A stretch of 64,000 nt of DNA from Lamellibrachia columna (GCA_963662155.1 OY759261.1:71666669-71730668); one strand, 5' to 3'. Positions 21,405 to 33,788 are shown, numbered from the stretch's first letter. Translations and numbers: made by a program. The notes: generated from the letters alone by a model not told the origin.

Positions 21405-22863
21405 GTAAGCATTGGGTATCTAGGTGAAGTAATGCGTTGTGGGTTTGAAAGTAATCGTCTGTGATTTCCGGGTGCTCATTTGCATACCGGCACCAACGGA
21501 AAATTTGATAAAAAAATTCCAAATAAGGAAGTTGATATCAAACACAATGACAGCATACACACTTTCAATTCTCACATTTGTTGTGCTTGTTGCAATAGCT
21601 GATAGTTGTTGAGATGTCGCTAATATGGGTTACGGTAACAACACCACCATCTTTGAGTTGGACTATCTTGATGTCGTAACACTGGATATTCTTGATGCAA
21701 AGTTGGCCGATTGGATATTTTGTTACGTAATAAAGTCATAGGGCATTTTCATAGTGTAATTGACAACCATTACAAGCAGGTACTTTGCAACTTAATCATG
21801 ACATGTTAGTGTCAGATTATCTGACAGGCCTGCTACAATTAATAAAAAAAAATATTTAGAAGTAAAATCTGTCAAATAAATCAATGTATTGGGGTAGTAA
21901 AAACATTGAATAATTCTGTATTACTGCCCGGAGATTTACTGCTTTAATTTTTTTCAATAGATCACCTAACCACCACAGAGGAGTGTCTGGGTAGACTAAA
22001 GTTCCTTAAAAACAGATTATTATATCAGTAACTACACTGAAATTAACATATGTTTCCTGCTGTAACTGAATTGTCTATTGAGATGCTCAATGAATAATTA
22101 TTGGGAATTCTTTTAAATGCAAGACTCAGACTATGACTAACATAATGCATCAGTAATTAACAAAGTAGCTGAATGAGTTTTGCAACAAAGTATATACTTT
22201 TGTTGAATTTGACAAAATCAGTGACATCTTGAGTGTTACAGCATTCCAGTGCACTGCACGGCTGCGCCTGTCAAGGCTATCTACTTCATACGAAGACTTG
22301 ATTGGCTAGTTACATGGGCAGTTATTGGAGTGAACCTATTTCCGGGGGGGGATTACATAAAATTGGTTGGTGTAGTAGGCAGCCCTGAACTTAGTTCAGA
22401 AAATTTGAAACACGCTGACAGCTTTGTTGTGAATACTTATTGTTTTAATAAAGAAAATCTGCTACTTCTCTGTATTTTCAAGCATTTTTTTAATATCACA
22501 AATGATATGGTAGGTTGATGTAATTGTCTTCTTTAAAATACTAATTTACATTGTATTAAAGCATTTGTGATATTATGATTGTTGGCCTGGGTGCCCTTTC
22601 GACTATACATTCGAGGCCTTTGATATGTTATACTGATAAAACATGCCATTAGACATAATATTATTGATGCACCATATCACTATCAGCTACAGTAGATGCT
22701 ACAGCTGCTACACATTGCATGGCAGATATAATGTTACTAATAGGAATTGAGTGGATTATATTAACAAGGCATTTCATTCATTCCATATGAAATCAACCAA
22801 CAATATTCTTGACCCCATCCGATATATATTATCAAATAACACCAAAAATAATAATTGTTTTAG
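21405..22863. other. kinase intron, no element recognised
   Basis: AT-rich. The open stretch at 22249-22518 shows no known domain. Confidence 0.6.
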
Positions 22864-23023
22864 ATCCTATGGAACAACTGTCTATGCGGCATTGATGGAA
22901 GATGGACGGGAGGTAGCAGTTAAGGAGGTGCTAAAAAAAGGCAGACAGTGGAAGAAGTCTATGCAAGAGGAAGTGGACATCCTTGTTCAGTTGGGACCTC
23001 ATAAAAATGTTGTGTCCTACAAG
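22864..23023 (+). CDS. kinase gene, exon d (N-lobe)
   Basis: 160 nt after a TTTTAG acceptor and before GTAATA. With the previous exon it forms GEGSYGTTVYAA. The VAVK lysine that contacts ATP is codon 22922-22924. MQEEVDIL provides the helix-C glutamate and HKNVVSYK the following strand. It ends in phase 0. Together these are unambiguous for a protein kinase N-lobe. Confidence 0.95.
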
Positions 23024-23071
23024 GTAATACACTGACAATAATCAGTTCAAGTTCATGTTATATCTTTTTTA

Positions 23072-23187
23072 ACAGGATTTGCCATCCAAGCCAAAGCCCA
23101 GATGGCAAGTGGACAAGGAAGCCATTGGCTTATTGAGAGTCCAACAATGTTCATCTATGTGTAACCCGTCCTCCTGAGATATGTGTC
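23072..23187 (-). mobile_element. CR1 3'-end fragment
   Basis: About 115 bp of the CR1 3' UTR and last codons only, starting 50 bp after the exon d donor. Strong 5' truncation is typical of LINE insertions. Confidence 0.9.
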
Positions 23188-23281
23188 ATCTTTTACTTCA
23201 TATTATACCACAACAAATTATTTCTTGATATCAGTCATGTTTGTTATGTCTTGAATGTCTTGTTTTGAATTTGGTGCATTG

Positions 23282-23520
23282 AATTGTCAGAAAAAGCGTG
23301 GAATATTCATTACAATAAGTATTACTATTACATATATATTATACATAAACTTATTATAGACATATATTAGGAAACAGTTTTTTTAACATTTAGTCAGAGG
23401 CAGTATTTTAGCATAAGTTAGTCCCGGATTGTAGCAGGGAAGTCAGTGAGCAAAAATAGGCTTTGTTTACAGTTACAGAATTAAGGTAGCTTCTAGTTTC
23501 TAGTTGTTTCCAGCTCTCGG
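23282..23520 (+). mobile_element. CR1 5' UTR fragment
   Basis: It shares a block with ACATTTAGTCAGAGGCAGTA with 23888-24060 and, inverted, with the 5' UTR of the large CR1 copy (about 17330-17400). It is probably a partial copy or a duplicated promoter unit. Confidence 0.7.
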
Positions 23521-23619
23521 CAATGTTCTACTAACTGACTAGTCTGTATGTTGTGGTTACTACAATTGTGTGATGTTTCGAGGTTTCATTCAACTAGCCA
23601 GGCTTTTACAGAATATCAT

Positions 23620-23880
23620 TGCCAAGCCAACCTTTTTATGCTGGCATTGAGGGTGGTCACTGCCAGAGTGCAAGTCGTCCTTAATGGTTCTTTTACATCC
23701 CCAGTTAAATGAGACAGGACCAACATTGACGTGATCATCCGAGTCACGAGGGATACAGTCCCCAATGTTGAAAGCCAGGTTTTTACACCAAACATACCCA
23801 TGCCTGGTCCTGGTCTTGAACTCAGAACTCTGGCATGTAAAACGGATGTGCTAGCCACTACACTACCGCACCTCTCTTGT
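23620..23880 (-). mobile_element. tRNA-derived SINE
   Basis: On the minus strand a tRNA-like head has a box A-like TAGTGTAGTGGCTAGC (23866-23851) and a box B-like GTTCAAGACC (23821-23812), spaced as in a polymerase III promoter. About 190 bp of unrelated body follows. It does not fold into a complete tRNA, so I call a SINE rather than a gene. It lies between two CR1 5' UTR pieces. Confidence 0.65.
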
Positions 23881-23887
23881 AGCACAG

Positions 23888-25258
23888 TGAATTGTCAGAA
23901 AGAGTGGAATATTGATTAGAATAAGGATTACTACTACACATATATTATGCATAGACTTGTTATAGACATATGTTAATAAACCGTTTTTGTTAACATTTAG
24001 TCAGAGGCAGTATTTTTGAGGTAGCAATTCCCGGACTCAAATTCAATGAGTGATATTAAAGGGGGTTTGTTTACAGTTCGTGGATTAAATTGGTGTATCA
24101 AGCTATCATTTACATTGTTGAATATATGTGAGATAAAGTGATAAATTTACATAAATTACACAGATAAGGTAATGTCTGACATAGTTGCAGTAATCGTTTT
24201 TATTAAAAAGGAACTAACAGCAATATTTTAGTGTAAGCTGGTATACGCAGAGTCCTATTGTTTTGTTTACAGTGTACTGCGTGTTCTCTAGGTGGCAGGC
24301 TTTTTTTTTGCTCATGTGAGCTTAGCAGATAAAACACAGTTAGCAAGTATATCATTGTCAAAATAAAATTCACACCTAAATTGATGATGAGAGATATGCT
24401 AGGGACAGCTCACCTTAGCCTGGGAGAAGGCTGAGAGGAGGAAAGGTGACAGGACGGAAGAAGATAGGACAGAATGAGACTGGGCGGAAGGAAACGGGAG
24501 CTAAGGAGACAAAAGGGAAAGCGAAGGGAGGGAAGGCTACAGGAGCGAAGGCACCAGGAGCGCAAGATAGCCAGGAGACGGGAGGGAAAGGTGACATGTT
24601 GATGGTCGAGAGGGAGATGAACAACATGCTGCCTGGTGACACGACTGCAGGACAGAATGTGACGGAAGGAATCCAACGCAAGTGCTACTCTGAGATAGTG
24701 ATAGAGGGGGTGAGGAGGAGAGCGAGGGTGTTTGTGGAGGATTCAATAGTCAGGAAGACTGACAAAGTACTAAACAAGGGGGACAACGTGGTAGTTTGCT
24801 TTACAGGGGCAAAAATAGAGGTTATTACAGAGAGGGTGGAAAAATCGCGGGTCTGGGCAAGGGAAGTTCTATTTTAGTACATGTAGGGACTAACGACGCA
24901 GAGAGGGAGGGTACAACTGCCATAGTTAGGAAATACAGGCAGTTGGTTAGAAGAGCTAAGCAGGCATGGGTTGAGCAGACAATTCTTATTAGGGATTCTA
25001 CCGGTAATGGGAAGCAGGTAACAGGGATATAGAAATTGCCTGAGAATGGCAATTGACACATTAGTTCAGCAGCTGTGTAGGGAAGAGGAAGTTTGATTTG
25101 TGGAGATGTTTTCTTGGGAGGGCTGATATGTACATGAGGGATGGGCTTAGTGGAAAGGGTGCAGCAGTGTTTGCTGATGAACTGTCAGCAGCATTCGACA
25201 GTGGCATGGGAAGCATAAAAATATCTTTGGCAGCAAACATTGTTTCAACTAGAAGCGC
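23888..25258 (+). mobile_element. CR1 copy: 5' UTR and degraded ORF1
   Basis: Same family as 12732-17405 but on the plus strand. The 5' UTR is recognisable to about 24350. The finger part of ORF1 is missing and the esterase part is frameshifted. Homology ends at about 25258, at the start of ORF2, where RTE-like DNA begins. Confidence 0.85.
24446..25225 (+). pseudogene. CR1 ORF1 esterase, broken
   Basis: It reads through the repeat-rich linker and the KCYSEIVIEGVRRRARVF block. The nucleophile block is VEDS instead of VGDS, so the Gly before Asp-Ser is lost. After a shift near 24850 the next frame has SILVHVGTNDAE (block III in its canonical GTND form), and further on, near 25130-25160, MYMRDGLSGKG lacks the His of block V. 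At least two frameshifts and changed active-site blocks mean no activity. Confidence 0.85.
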
Positions 25259-26680
25259 ATTGTTTAAACTTACAAGAAACAAGACTGGCCGACAGTGGCT
25301 CGCTGAAAGAACAATGATACACGTTCTTCTGACAGGGGAAGAGTCCCAAAGAAAAGCGTGAACATGGTATAGGTTTTGCCGTGAAGAACACGCTACTCGC
25401 AATGGTTGAACCCCCAACAAATGGTTCAGAACGCATCCTCACTATTCGGCTCTCAACTCAAACAGGACCAGTCAACCTCATGAGTATCTACGCCCCAACA
25501 CTCTACCACGGAGTCCAAAGATCAGTTATATGAGGAGCTTGATGCTGCTATCAGCAGAATTCCCAAGATAGAACAATTCTACCTGTTGGGAGATTTTAAT
25601 GCAAGAGTGGGTGCTGATCATGAGGCATGGCTTACCTGTCTTGGACACCATGGCTTGGAGAACATAAATGAAAATGGACAAAGACTACTCGAGCTGTACA
25701 ACTATCATGAACTGTCCATCACAAACACTTTCTTTAAAAACAAACCATGTCGCAAAGTGTCCTGGAGACATCCCAAATCAGGTCATTGGCACCAACTTGA
25801 CCTCGTCATTACCAGGCGTGATTCTCTCAACAACGTCCTCAACACATGCAGCTACCATAGCGCGAACTGTGATACTGATGTGTACCAGGGTTAGAATGCA
25901 ACCCAAGAGGCTTTTCCACATCAAACAGAAAGGTCATCCACGTATCAACGTTAGCCATACTGCTTTCCCAGAGAAGAATTAACAGTTTCTTGACTCCACC
26001 GGACAGGCACTGTCAAACAACCCCATGCACAGTACAGAAGTAAAATGGAACACTCTTCGTGACGCCATGTCTAACACTGCACTCACAACATATGGCAAAA
26101 AGGAACGGAAAATCACTGAGTGGTACGAAGCAAACATCACTGTCATGGAACCTGTCACCGAAGCCAAACGCTATGCTCTTGTCAACCTTAAGAGAGACCC
26201 AAACAAAAAGAACTTGAATACACCAAGAGCTGCTAGGAACAAAGCCCAACAAACTGCTTGGCGTTGCGCCAACAACTACTGGTTACAACTCTGCCAGAGT
26301 ATCCAACTGTCCTCTGACACAGGGAACATTAGGGGCATGAATGATGGAATAAAGAAGGCAACATGTCCATCCATAAAGAAGACTGCTCCACTGAAAACAA
26401 AGACAGGAGGTCATCACCGACTGCAGTAAGCAAATGGATAGATAGGTGGAACACTACCTTGAACTGTACTCCAGAGAAAATACTGTCACCAAGGAGGTAC
26501 TAGACACCACTATGAGCTTGCTTGTTATGGAAGAACTAGATAATGAACCCGCAGTGGAAGAGCTCAGCAAAGCTATCGACTCACTTGCCAGTGGAAGCCC
26601 CTGGAAATAACATCATAAAGCATGGGAAATGTGGACATGCAGCGAAAGCTACATTCACTGTGCACTGCCTTGAATGATGG
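25258..26680 (+). mobile_element. RTE-like LINE fragment (endonuclease and linker)
   Basis: Endonuclease blocks appear in order: GIGFAVKN near 25370, LMSIYAPTL near 25480, LLGDFNARVGADHEAW at 25580 and WHQLDLVI at 25790, followed by the linker WCANNYWLQL-type region to about 26640. The frame is broken several times and the reverse transcriptase is absent. It is a relative of the element at 1-2765 but a different subfamily. Confidence 0.85.
26025..26429 (+). pseudogene. RTE-like linker between endonuclease and RT
   Basis: 134 residues with KKERKITEWYEAN and NYWLQLCQSIQL segments, as in the linker of craniofacial development protein 2-like LINE proteins. It ends at TAA 26427; the RT entry region follows in pieces to about 26640. 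Confidence 0.8.
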
Positions 26681-26737
26681 GAATAAAACGATGGAAGAGT
26701 TTCTGCGAGGCATAGGATACACCATTAGGTGGCGATG

Positions 26738-26822
26738 AATACTTGCCTCGTGTTAGTCAGAGAGTCATGCTAGTCAGGGACTCGTGCTAATCAGAGACTC
26801 GTGTTAGTCAGAGAGCCATGCA
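26738..26822. repeat. short tandem repeat, 17-18-bp unit
   Basis: About four imperfect units of the CGTGTTAGTCAGAGACT type. Confidence 0.75.
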
Positions 26823-27377
26823 TCATATTGGATAGAAAATATTATTTACTGAACATTTCTGGCTTAACAGAGACATTTCTTCACCGGAGCAGATACATGT
26901 TGTGTAGTTTAACAAGCTTATAGTATGGGAAGTTGTGAACATGTAGTGGTTATTATAGTTTGTATGGTTCTGGTAATAAACAATTAAATTAAAATACAAT
27001 GATTTGTTTTCCCTTATTTGATAAACATCACAATTCCTGCTATTCCAGTAATATTATTAGTGATGTCTTATGTCACATATGTATACCTTTGTTTTTATGC
27101 GACTCTCCCAATTTAAGTGCAGTCTTTTTTCCACCTTTTTTCTGGGGCGGGGGGCTTATTTCCGTATTTCATTTCTCCACCTCACTCTTCTGGGCTAGAG
27201 CTTTCGACTACTGCCAGGTGATCCCCACTATCAAGATCTCGTAGTGCGGAGCATCTCCAGTTGATTTTTGTCTTCTCTTTCCTTGTGGGTTATATAGTCC
27301 AGCGCTTGTTTGGTTGTATTTGTTAGATCTTTTCTGAGTGTGTGGCCAATCCAGGTTTACACATAGATTAAAAAATT
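26823..27377. other. no gene recognised
   Basis: Intron sequence with short chance ORFs. Nothing else seen. Confidence 0.5.
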
Positions 27378-27452
27378 TGAACTCTCGATAAGCCAATGGC
27401 TTCCTTGTCTACTTGCCATCTGGGCCTTTGCTTTGGATGGCAATCTTGTTAT
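27378..27452 (+). mobile_element. CR1 3'-end fragment
   Basis: The last 75 bp of the CR1 3' UTR (GATAAGCCAATGGCTTCC...) on the plus strand, separate from the longer copy that starts at 27775. Confidence 0.85.
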
Positions 27453-27774
27453 TCTGTAACCATAATTAATGTATGGTTGCACACAGTTTGTGAGTGAGTG
27501 GTAACCAATCACTCCTCTGGCCACGTGCGTCGTGATCAAACATTTGTGTCAAGTACAAAAATATTTAATGTGTCACACCTAGAGACGACACATCGTGTTG
27601 TTTCCCTCACAAACTAATTAACTGTGGATTTGGAGCACTTTCATGATCAGTGGCCTGTTACAATGGAGAATCAACATGTAACTTATAAGGGAATGGTTCA
27701 TAAAACTGCCAAATAAAAATACAAGGATAAAATGTTCCAACAATGCTTTATAATGCCTATGGGCTATATTACTA

Positions 27775-29285
27775 GTTCCAGATGCTAAATTTCAGGAGGC
27801 TAAGTCTGACTATTTAGGACCGTTAATGTTAACTCCAGAAATGGTAGCTAAGAAAATAAAGGCAATGAAAGATAGTAAATCACCAGGAGTGGATGGGATT
27901 CCTCCAAGACTACGGGGGTACTAATGGAAACAGTAGAACAAATCAGTATACCACTTGCAAGAGTGTTCAACTTGTCATTAAAAGAGGGAGTTGTTCCTTT
28001 TAAATGGAACGAAGCAAACATTATACCATTATTTAAAAAGGGTTTGACAAATAAGTCAGATAATTACAGACCAGTGAGTTTAACGTCAGTGATTTGTAAA
28101 TTATTAGAAAGGTTAATCAAAGTCCATATGGTGGACTTCTTTGTTAGGCATAAATTATTAAATTCATCTCAAAATGGATCCTAAAAGCGAGGTCATGCTT
28201 AACAAATATGTTATGTTTTTTGGAAGAAATCACTAAGTGGATAGATGAGGGATCACCAGTAGATATTATCTACTTAGATTTTCAGAAATCTTTTGGCAAA
28301 GTGCCATATCAAAAATTATTTCTTAAATTAAAAGCTCATGGTATCGGGGATGGCATAATTGACTGGATAGAACAATGGCTGACTGACAGAAGATAGCGTG
28401 TTGTAGTAGATGTGGAAGTTTCAAACTGGAAATCAGTTTTGAGTGGGGCACCATTAGGATCAGTATTAGGACCTTCTTTATTCTTAATTTATATCAATGA
28501 CTTGGACAACAATATAACAAGTAACATACTCAAATTTATGGATGACATAAAAGTGTTTAGAAAGGTTAACACTGATGGTGATAAACAACATTTACAAAGC
28601 GATGTAGACAGATTAGTGAAATGGTCTGAGAAATGGCAGGTGTTGTTCAATTTTGGAAAATGTAAATGCCGACATACGGGACATGGGAACTTTGATGTTA
28701 ACTATAAAATGTTCTGTGTACCACAGTAAAATAAAAGGACTTAGGAGTTGTAATAAGTACTGATATGAAAGTTTCAGAGCAGTGTGGTATTGCAGCTTCA
28801 AAGGGTAATCAAATTCTTGGATTGATTAGGAGAGACATAACATACAAGGAAAAAAAGCTAATTATACCTCTGTGTAAAGCAATAGTTAGACCTAATTTAG
28901 AATACTGTATACAAGCGTGGAGATCACATTGAAGTTTTTAAGATATTGAATGGGTATGAAAATATTGATAGAAATATGTTTTTCTCACTCAAGAAAGATA
29001 GTATAACTAGAGGACATGAGGTAAAATTAGTAAAGGATCAGTGTAGATTGGATATCAGGAAGTACTCGTTCTCACAGAGGACAATAAATGAATGGAACAA
29101 ATTGTCTACGGATTGTATAACTACTAGCAGCATGAATATGTTTAAAAAAAAGGTTGACATATATCTCAGGAGGGTGGGTTACACGTAGATGAACATTGTT
29201 GGACTCTCGATAAGCCAATGGCTTCCTTGTCCACTTGCCATCTGAGCATTTGGCTTGGATAGTAAATCTTGTTAAATATTGTTAA
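27775..29285 (+). mobile_element. CR1 copy: reverse transcriptase to 3' end
   Basis: It starts in the linker before RT and runs to the 3' UTR and GTTAAATATT-type tail. Open parts are 27924-28184, 28208-28396, 28412-28729 and 28946-29188; frameshifts, stops and an internal deletion near 28920 (between the AW and GDQ/GDH regions) separate them. The catalytic FADD block reads FMDD near 28540. At the six-T run near 28215 the frame is intact, unlike the large copy. Confidence 0.9.
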
Positions 29286-30420
29286 ACCTATACACAGGTC
29301 AAGCCAAATTTAAAACGAAAAACACAACTCAGATAGATAGGTGTTTTGAAACAAAATTTCATTTTTTAATGTAAAAAATCATGGTGTTCTTTTATAGAAA
29401 ACTACCCGAGTTGCCTGGCATTGCACAGGAGAAAAGGCAAGAGCTTAAGACACCTTGCACTACCTAGTCAAGTTGTGGTATCTTCGCGCCACAAAAATCA
29501 TGTACAACTGCCGGTTTCACAAAATGTTCGATAGATTTTTGATCACATAACAATACATTGCATTGCTAATATTCCCCATGGCCCGGGAGGCCATGGGGAA
29601 TGGGGTACTATATTTTGGATTATCATAGCTCAAAAATCTCAACGCCGGCCTCAATATTTTAAAATGCTATATAACATAGCACATCCAGATAATATTCTGA
29701 TGAAATCTGGTGAAGTATGCAATGTTGAAAAAAATAATTGGAACATTTTTGTGATTTTGTTTGCAATTGTCATATTTAAATTTTCAAAACCCAAACATTT
29801 CAATGTCAGCATCAATATTATTTAATGTTATATGATATAGCACATCCAGGTGATTATTCTGATGAAATCTAGTGAAGCTTTTAGCGTTGAATAAATAGTT
29901 ATGACGATTTTTTTATGTTTTGGTATGTAACTCCATGTGTAAAGGGATGTTTCTTGAATAAAAACTATTTTAGGCACTTATTTTATTTGTTTTACAAGTT
30001 TAAAAATATTTGTTAATAAAAAGAAGCTTGAATGGAATCATAAAACAATTTATGGTTACACAGTGGCACCACCTGTGGCCTTAAATTTGCGCGTCAACCT
30101 AGTTTTGTTTTGAAATCGCCTTATATTAACAAAATCTATAATTTGATGAAGTTTCAACTGGATGTGAACGTTACAACTTTTGGGATTGGTCACATTAAAT
30201 ACACTACAGCACATAACGTGGTCAAAGACTGACAGACTAATTAATCACAAAATAGGTGTATGTATGAGTGTTTGTTACATAAACATTCAATATCAGCCAT
30301 GCAATACAAGGATGCAAAATGTTGTATTGAACGCTCGTATTACGGATGGAACTAGTTATTGACATCATGATGCGGCCATCGCATAATTATGTACTGACGA
30401 AGTCAAGCCGCCCGACTCCA
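29286..30420. repeat. intron with palindrome and diverged tandem pair
   Basis: 29571-29601 is a perfect palindrome with 13-base arms (ATTCCCCATGGCC) around CGGGA. From 29642 to 29900 a unit of about 167 bp occurs twice with divergence, sharing the TAGCACATCCAG word. 29410-29450 resembles, inverted, 51300-51350 (GAGTTGCC[CT]GGCATTGCAC). No gene. Confidence 0.7.
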
Positions 30421-30457
30421 CTGTTTGTGAGCACCATATGCCTGATTCAAAACACAT

Positions 30458-30516
<59 letters not shown>

Positions 30517-30523
30517 CACGGGA

Positions 30524-30557
<34 letters not shown>
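30458..30557. repeat. (ACGC)n, (AC)n and (TA)n microsatellite
   Basis: Three simple repeats in series. ORFs through it read THARTHAR and are spurious. Confidence 0.95.
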
Positions 30558-30558
<1 letters not shown>

Positions 30559-31125
30559 GGACATATCAGTGACTGTAAACAGGCAACACATTTTAGCTTG
30601 ATCGGATGAAAATGAAATCAACTATTCTGATAATGATCACCACTGGAAGCAATTGAACGGCTCCGTGATGTCTACACATTTAATGCGTTTTGCCATACAG
30701 TGAAGCTTCCGAACACGCCGTAACAATGTTGTGCAGTGGCGTCTTTTCACAAAACGTATTTTCCAAGCTAATCGATCACTTCACAATCGCTTGCCCGAAT
30801 CGCCAGCGCATCTACTGTATTCAGCGTGCCAAATACAGTAAGCCAGGCCGGCGTGCTGTGCCCGTGGCAGTGCGCTGACCACTACCACGGCACTGGTTTC
30901 ATGTTCAATTTCTGTTAGGCCGTTTGAAAATTGCAATTGAGATTCACAAATACGCCTTGTATAAGAATCACATATATAATCAGAAATGCAGCTTAGTAGG
31001 CAACACCAATATAAACTGGAATGAAATGGCATCCTTCCATTGCATCGTAGTGCCAAACGCTCAACTCAAACTCGGTGCGCAAAAATATGAATTCGTCATC
31101 CGCACATGAAACAGTGAATCAATGT

Positions 31126-31757
31126 TAAGTGGTACCGGATATGTGTGTCGTGAATTTATGTGTTCAGAGCGGTTGAAAGACAAAGCGGAACAATTATTAT
31201 TAATTGTCGTTTCAATGTTTAATCAACTTTTACACTCCGTGTCAATTCATATGCATGTTCGGAAGCTCAGGTCCAGATTATAATTTTTGATTCCCATTAC
31301 AGTGTTACTGAGTGTAGTCGGTCAATCCAATCGTAGTGAAATATTGTTAATCCCTCATCTATTCCACAACTGTACACATATACGTGTATGTTATTCGGTT
31401 CGACATACAACAGCATGTGACATTTAGACATAATACACATTGATGCTAGCTCATTCATTTGATTTTGACTTTTTATAAACCGCGTGGCCAGCACATCGTA
31501 GCTTCGATGGCATTCTTGCAATCTCGGTGCAGCGGGCCGCGATCGCCATCCCCGGTGACGAATGATATGGGAACTCCGAATATTGGACCCCGAACCCTGC
31601 GTTATGAAGAGGGTAGACTTTCCTAGTGAATCTAATACTAAAACAACTCCTTGTTGAAACGCGCACTTCCAGACAGCGACGCGAGCGATAAGTCGCTCCC
31701 TAGATTATTGATTTGTGCGAGCAATGGGGAGCGAGAGCGATGGCTCGCCTCAAACCT
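31126..31757. repeat. dispersed repeat, copy 2
   Basis: Same orientation and order as 4131-4785, diverged by scattered substitutions and small indels. On the minus strand the KVYPLHNA...SPGM open stretch is again present (31451-31666). Confidence 0.7.
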
Positions 31758-31779
31758 AAAAGACTGCCATCCTGTTGGA

Positions 31780-31930
31780 CGCTGGAATAATGTAATCATT
31801 CCTTTGAGGGGTGGTGGTGGGTTATACCAGGCCAGTTTAGTTACCCTCTTTTGTATCCTTTCCAACTTATTGATGTTTGTCTAATGATATAACGTCTGTG
31901 ATCGTGTAATATTCTATATGCAGCCCAACC
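31780..31930 (-). mobile_element. small LINE fragment, RT C-terminal region
   Basis: The minus strand reads INKLERIQKRVTKL, the conserved segment after the RT thumb in CR1 and Jockey elements. It is not the CR1 family found elsewhere in the window. Too short for a clade call. Confidence 0.55.
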
Positions 31931-31932
31931 AT

Positions 31933-31937
<5 letters not shown>

Positions 31938-32024
<87 letters not shown>
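31938..32024. repeat. (TA)n with direct flanking repeat
   Basis: The flank GCCCAACCATTGCTTTATAT before the run recurs at 32039 after it, together with a second GTATAATAGTTAACAT. Confidence 0.85.
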
Positions 32025-32026
<2 letters not shown>

Positions 32027-32096
32027 AATAGTTAACATGCCCAACCATTGCTTTATATATATGTATAATAGTTAACATATTCAATGTTGGTTTTAG

Positions 32097-32303
32097 CTGA
32101 CAGAATGGCCTAAGGGGCATTTTGGCTATATCGTCACTGAACTGTGTGAGTTCTCTCTCATGGAGTGGCTTCAAGAGGACCAGGTGACAAGACTGTCAGA
32201 TGAGGAATGGGACAGACAGGTTCCTGGATTGATGAAAGATCTACTCAGTGGACTTAATCACCTACACACTCACGACCCACTGTTTCTTCACCGAGACATT
32301 AAG
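32097..32303 (+). CDS. kinase gene, exon e (hinge to catalytic loop)
   Basis: 207 nt, phase 0 at both ends, after a GGTTTTAG acceptor and before GTCTGT (a weaker donor). GYIVTELCEFSLMEWL is the hinge and helix D, LLSGLNHLHTHD helix E, and LHRDIK the catalytic loop with the base aspartate at 32295-32297. The ELC-x3-L hinge resembles IRE1 kinases. The following intron is 27.4 kb. Confidence 0.95.
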
Positions 32304-32368
32304 GTCTGTATTGGTGGAGCATGTTTCAAGCAATTCGAATAAATGTTTAACTCTGTATATCAAATGTT

Positions 32369-32380
32369 TGTGTGTGTGTG

Positions 32381-32467
<87 letters not shown>

Positions 32468-32485
32468 ATGCGTGCGTGTGTGTGT
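32369..32485. repeat. (TG)n and (TGCG)n microsatellite
   Basis: Pure dinucleotide then tetranucleotide run, about 65 bp after the exon e donor. Confidence 0.95.
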
Positions 32486-32539
32486 ATGTAAGTAGTATGT
32501 GGGTCTTTCTCAGTGTGATTTGGAGGCTTCATTTGAGGA

Positions 32540-32738
32540 GGGAAATCGATACCTAATCGATATTGATTGATGGAGAGGTATTGATCAGGTCACTGACCAG
32601 GTCATTAAGCTATCCTAGTAATTGACGGGTATGTTAGATCATTATTAGATGATTGAATGCACATATTGAACGACTATCGAGTGAGGTGAAAGTTGAATGG
32701 GTGTGGTTATGTGTGTGGTTATATGTGAAAGACGTGGT
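32540..32738 (+). repeat. repeat R, left part (interrupted by L2)
   Basis: It matches, inverted, 55270-55470. The match resumes at 39316-39450 after the L2 insertion. R is itself built from diverged internal units with TTGAC[AG]GGTATGT words. Confidence 0.8.
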
Positions 32739-32769
32739 CTCCTGGGCCTGCGTCAAGTCATAATGTAAG

Positions 32770-33788
32770 GTTTGCAACAACATCCGATCAATTCGGGGCA
32801 AGAAACATGGCTCAGACCACATGACACTGTTGCATGTATTGCTGACATTTCTCCTTCCGGTTACACTTTCCACCATCGACCACGTTCAATTGGAAGAGGT
32901 GGGGGTGTCGGTGTTTTGCTGTTAGAACGTTTCACCGTTAATATATGTTCTATCCCTGAATATTCAAGTGTTGAGTCCATTTGTATTGAAATCTCAGATT
33001 CTTCTTTCTCAGCACATTTTATCTGTCTTTATCATCCTCCAGGAGAGCCAGCTAAATTCTTGTGAGAATTCCAGGAATTGCTGGAAAATTTTGTAACCTT
33101 GCACTCAGAAATTTACATCTTTAGTGATTTTAATCTTCATTTGGATACATCATCAGCAGAAACCACTTCCTTTGGTGATATTTTGACAGCATTTGATTTA
33201 AAACAACATGTAACTTTTGCAACACACATCCATGGCCACTGGCTCGACCTCGTAATAACTCGATCAACCTGTGACACTATCCAGGCACCTACAGTTGTGG
33301 ATGGGTTAGCAGATCACCACACTGTCATTGTTGATGTCAAAATATCCAGAACACCGATATTATCAAAACACAGGATATTTTACAGACCCATTCATAAGAT
33401 TGACATTGCTGCCTTTACTGGTGATATTCTTAAATCAGACCTTGTCAGAAACCCGATAGGAGATCTGTTTGGCTTGTGTAAACAATACCATCATGTCCTT
33501 CAGACTTTACTAAACAAACATGCGCCCGTAACCTCCAATTCAGTATCACAAAAAGCACCATGTGCGTGGATGACTCCTGAAATTCTGCAGTCGAAGAGGC
33601 GCCGACGTTATCTTGAGTGTGGGTGGCGAAAATCACGCTCCCCTTTGGACAGATCACTTGACTCCAAACAGTGTTACTATTGCAATAGACAAATGGCTAA
33701 AGCTAAATTGGATTATTATACTCATATGATTTCAAATAACTCTGAAAATCCACATCAGCTTTGGAATTGCATAAATAATTCTACATAG
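32770..33788 (+). pseudogene. L2 endonuclease and linker
   Basis: ETWLRPHD holds the metal-binding Glu. GRGGGVGVLL, IFSDFNLHLD and WLDLVITR follow, and GLADHHTV stands for the final DH block. A stop at 33063 and a change of frame split the domain near 33070. After the endonuclease a basic linker runs to a stop at 33786. It is inactive as it stands. Confidence 0.88.

Noticed and set aside
22249..22518. 89-residue ORF in a kinase intron
   Set aside because: No known motif, no splice fit to neighbouring exons, low-quality composition.
23790..23880. A functional tRNA gene on the minus strand
   Set aside because: Polymerase III boxes are present, but the acceptor ends do not pair and an unrelated body follows, so a SINE fits better.
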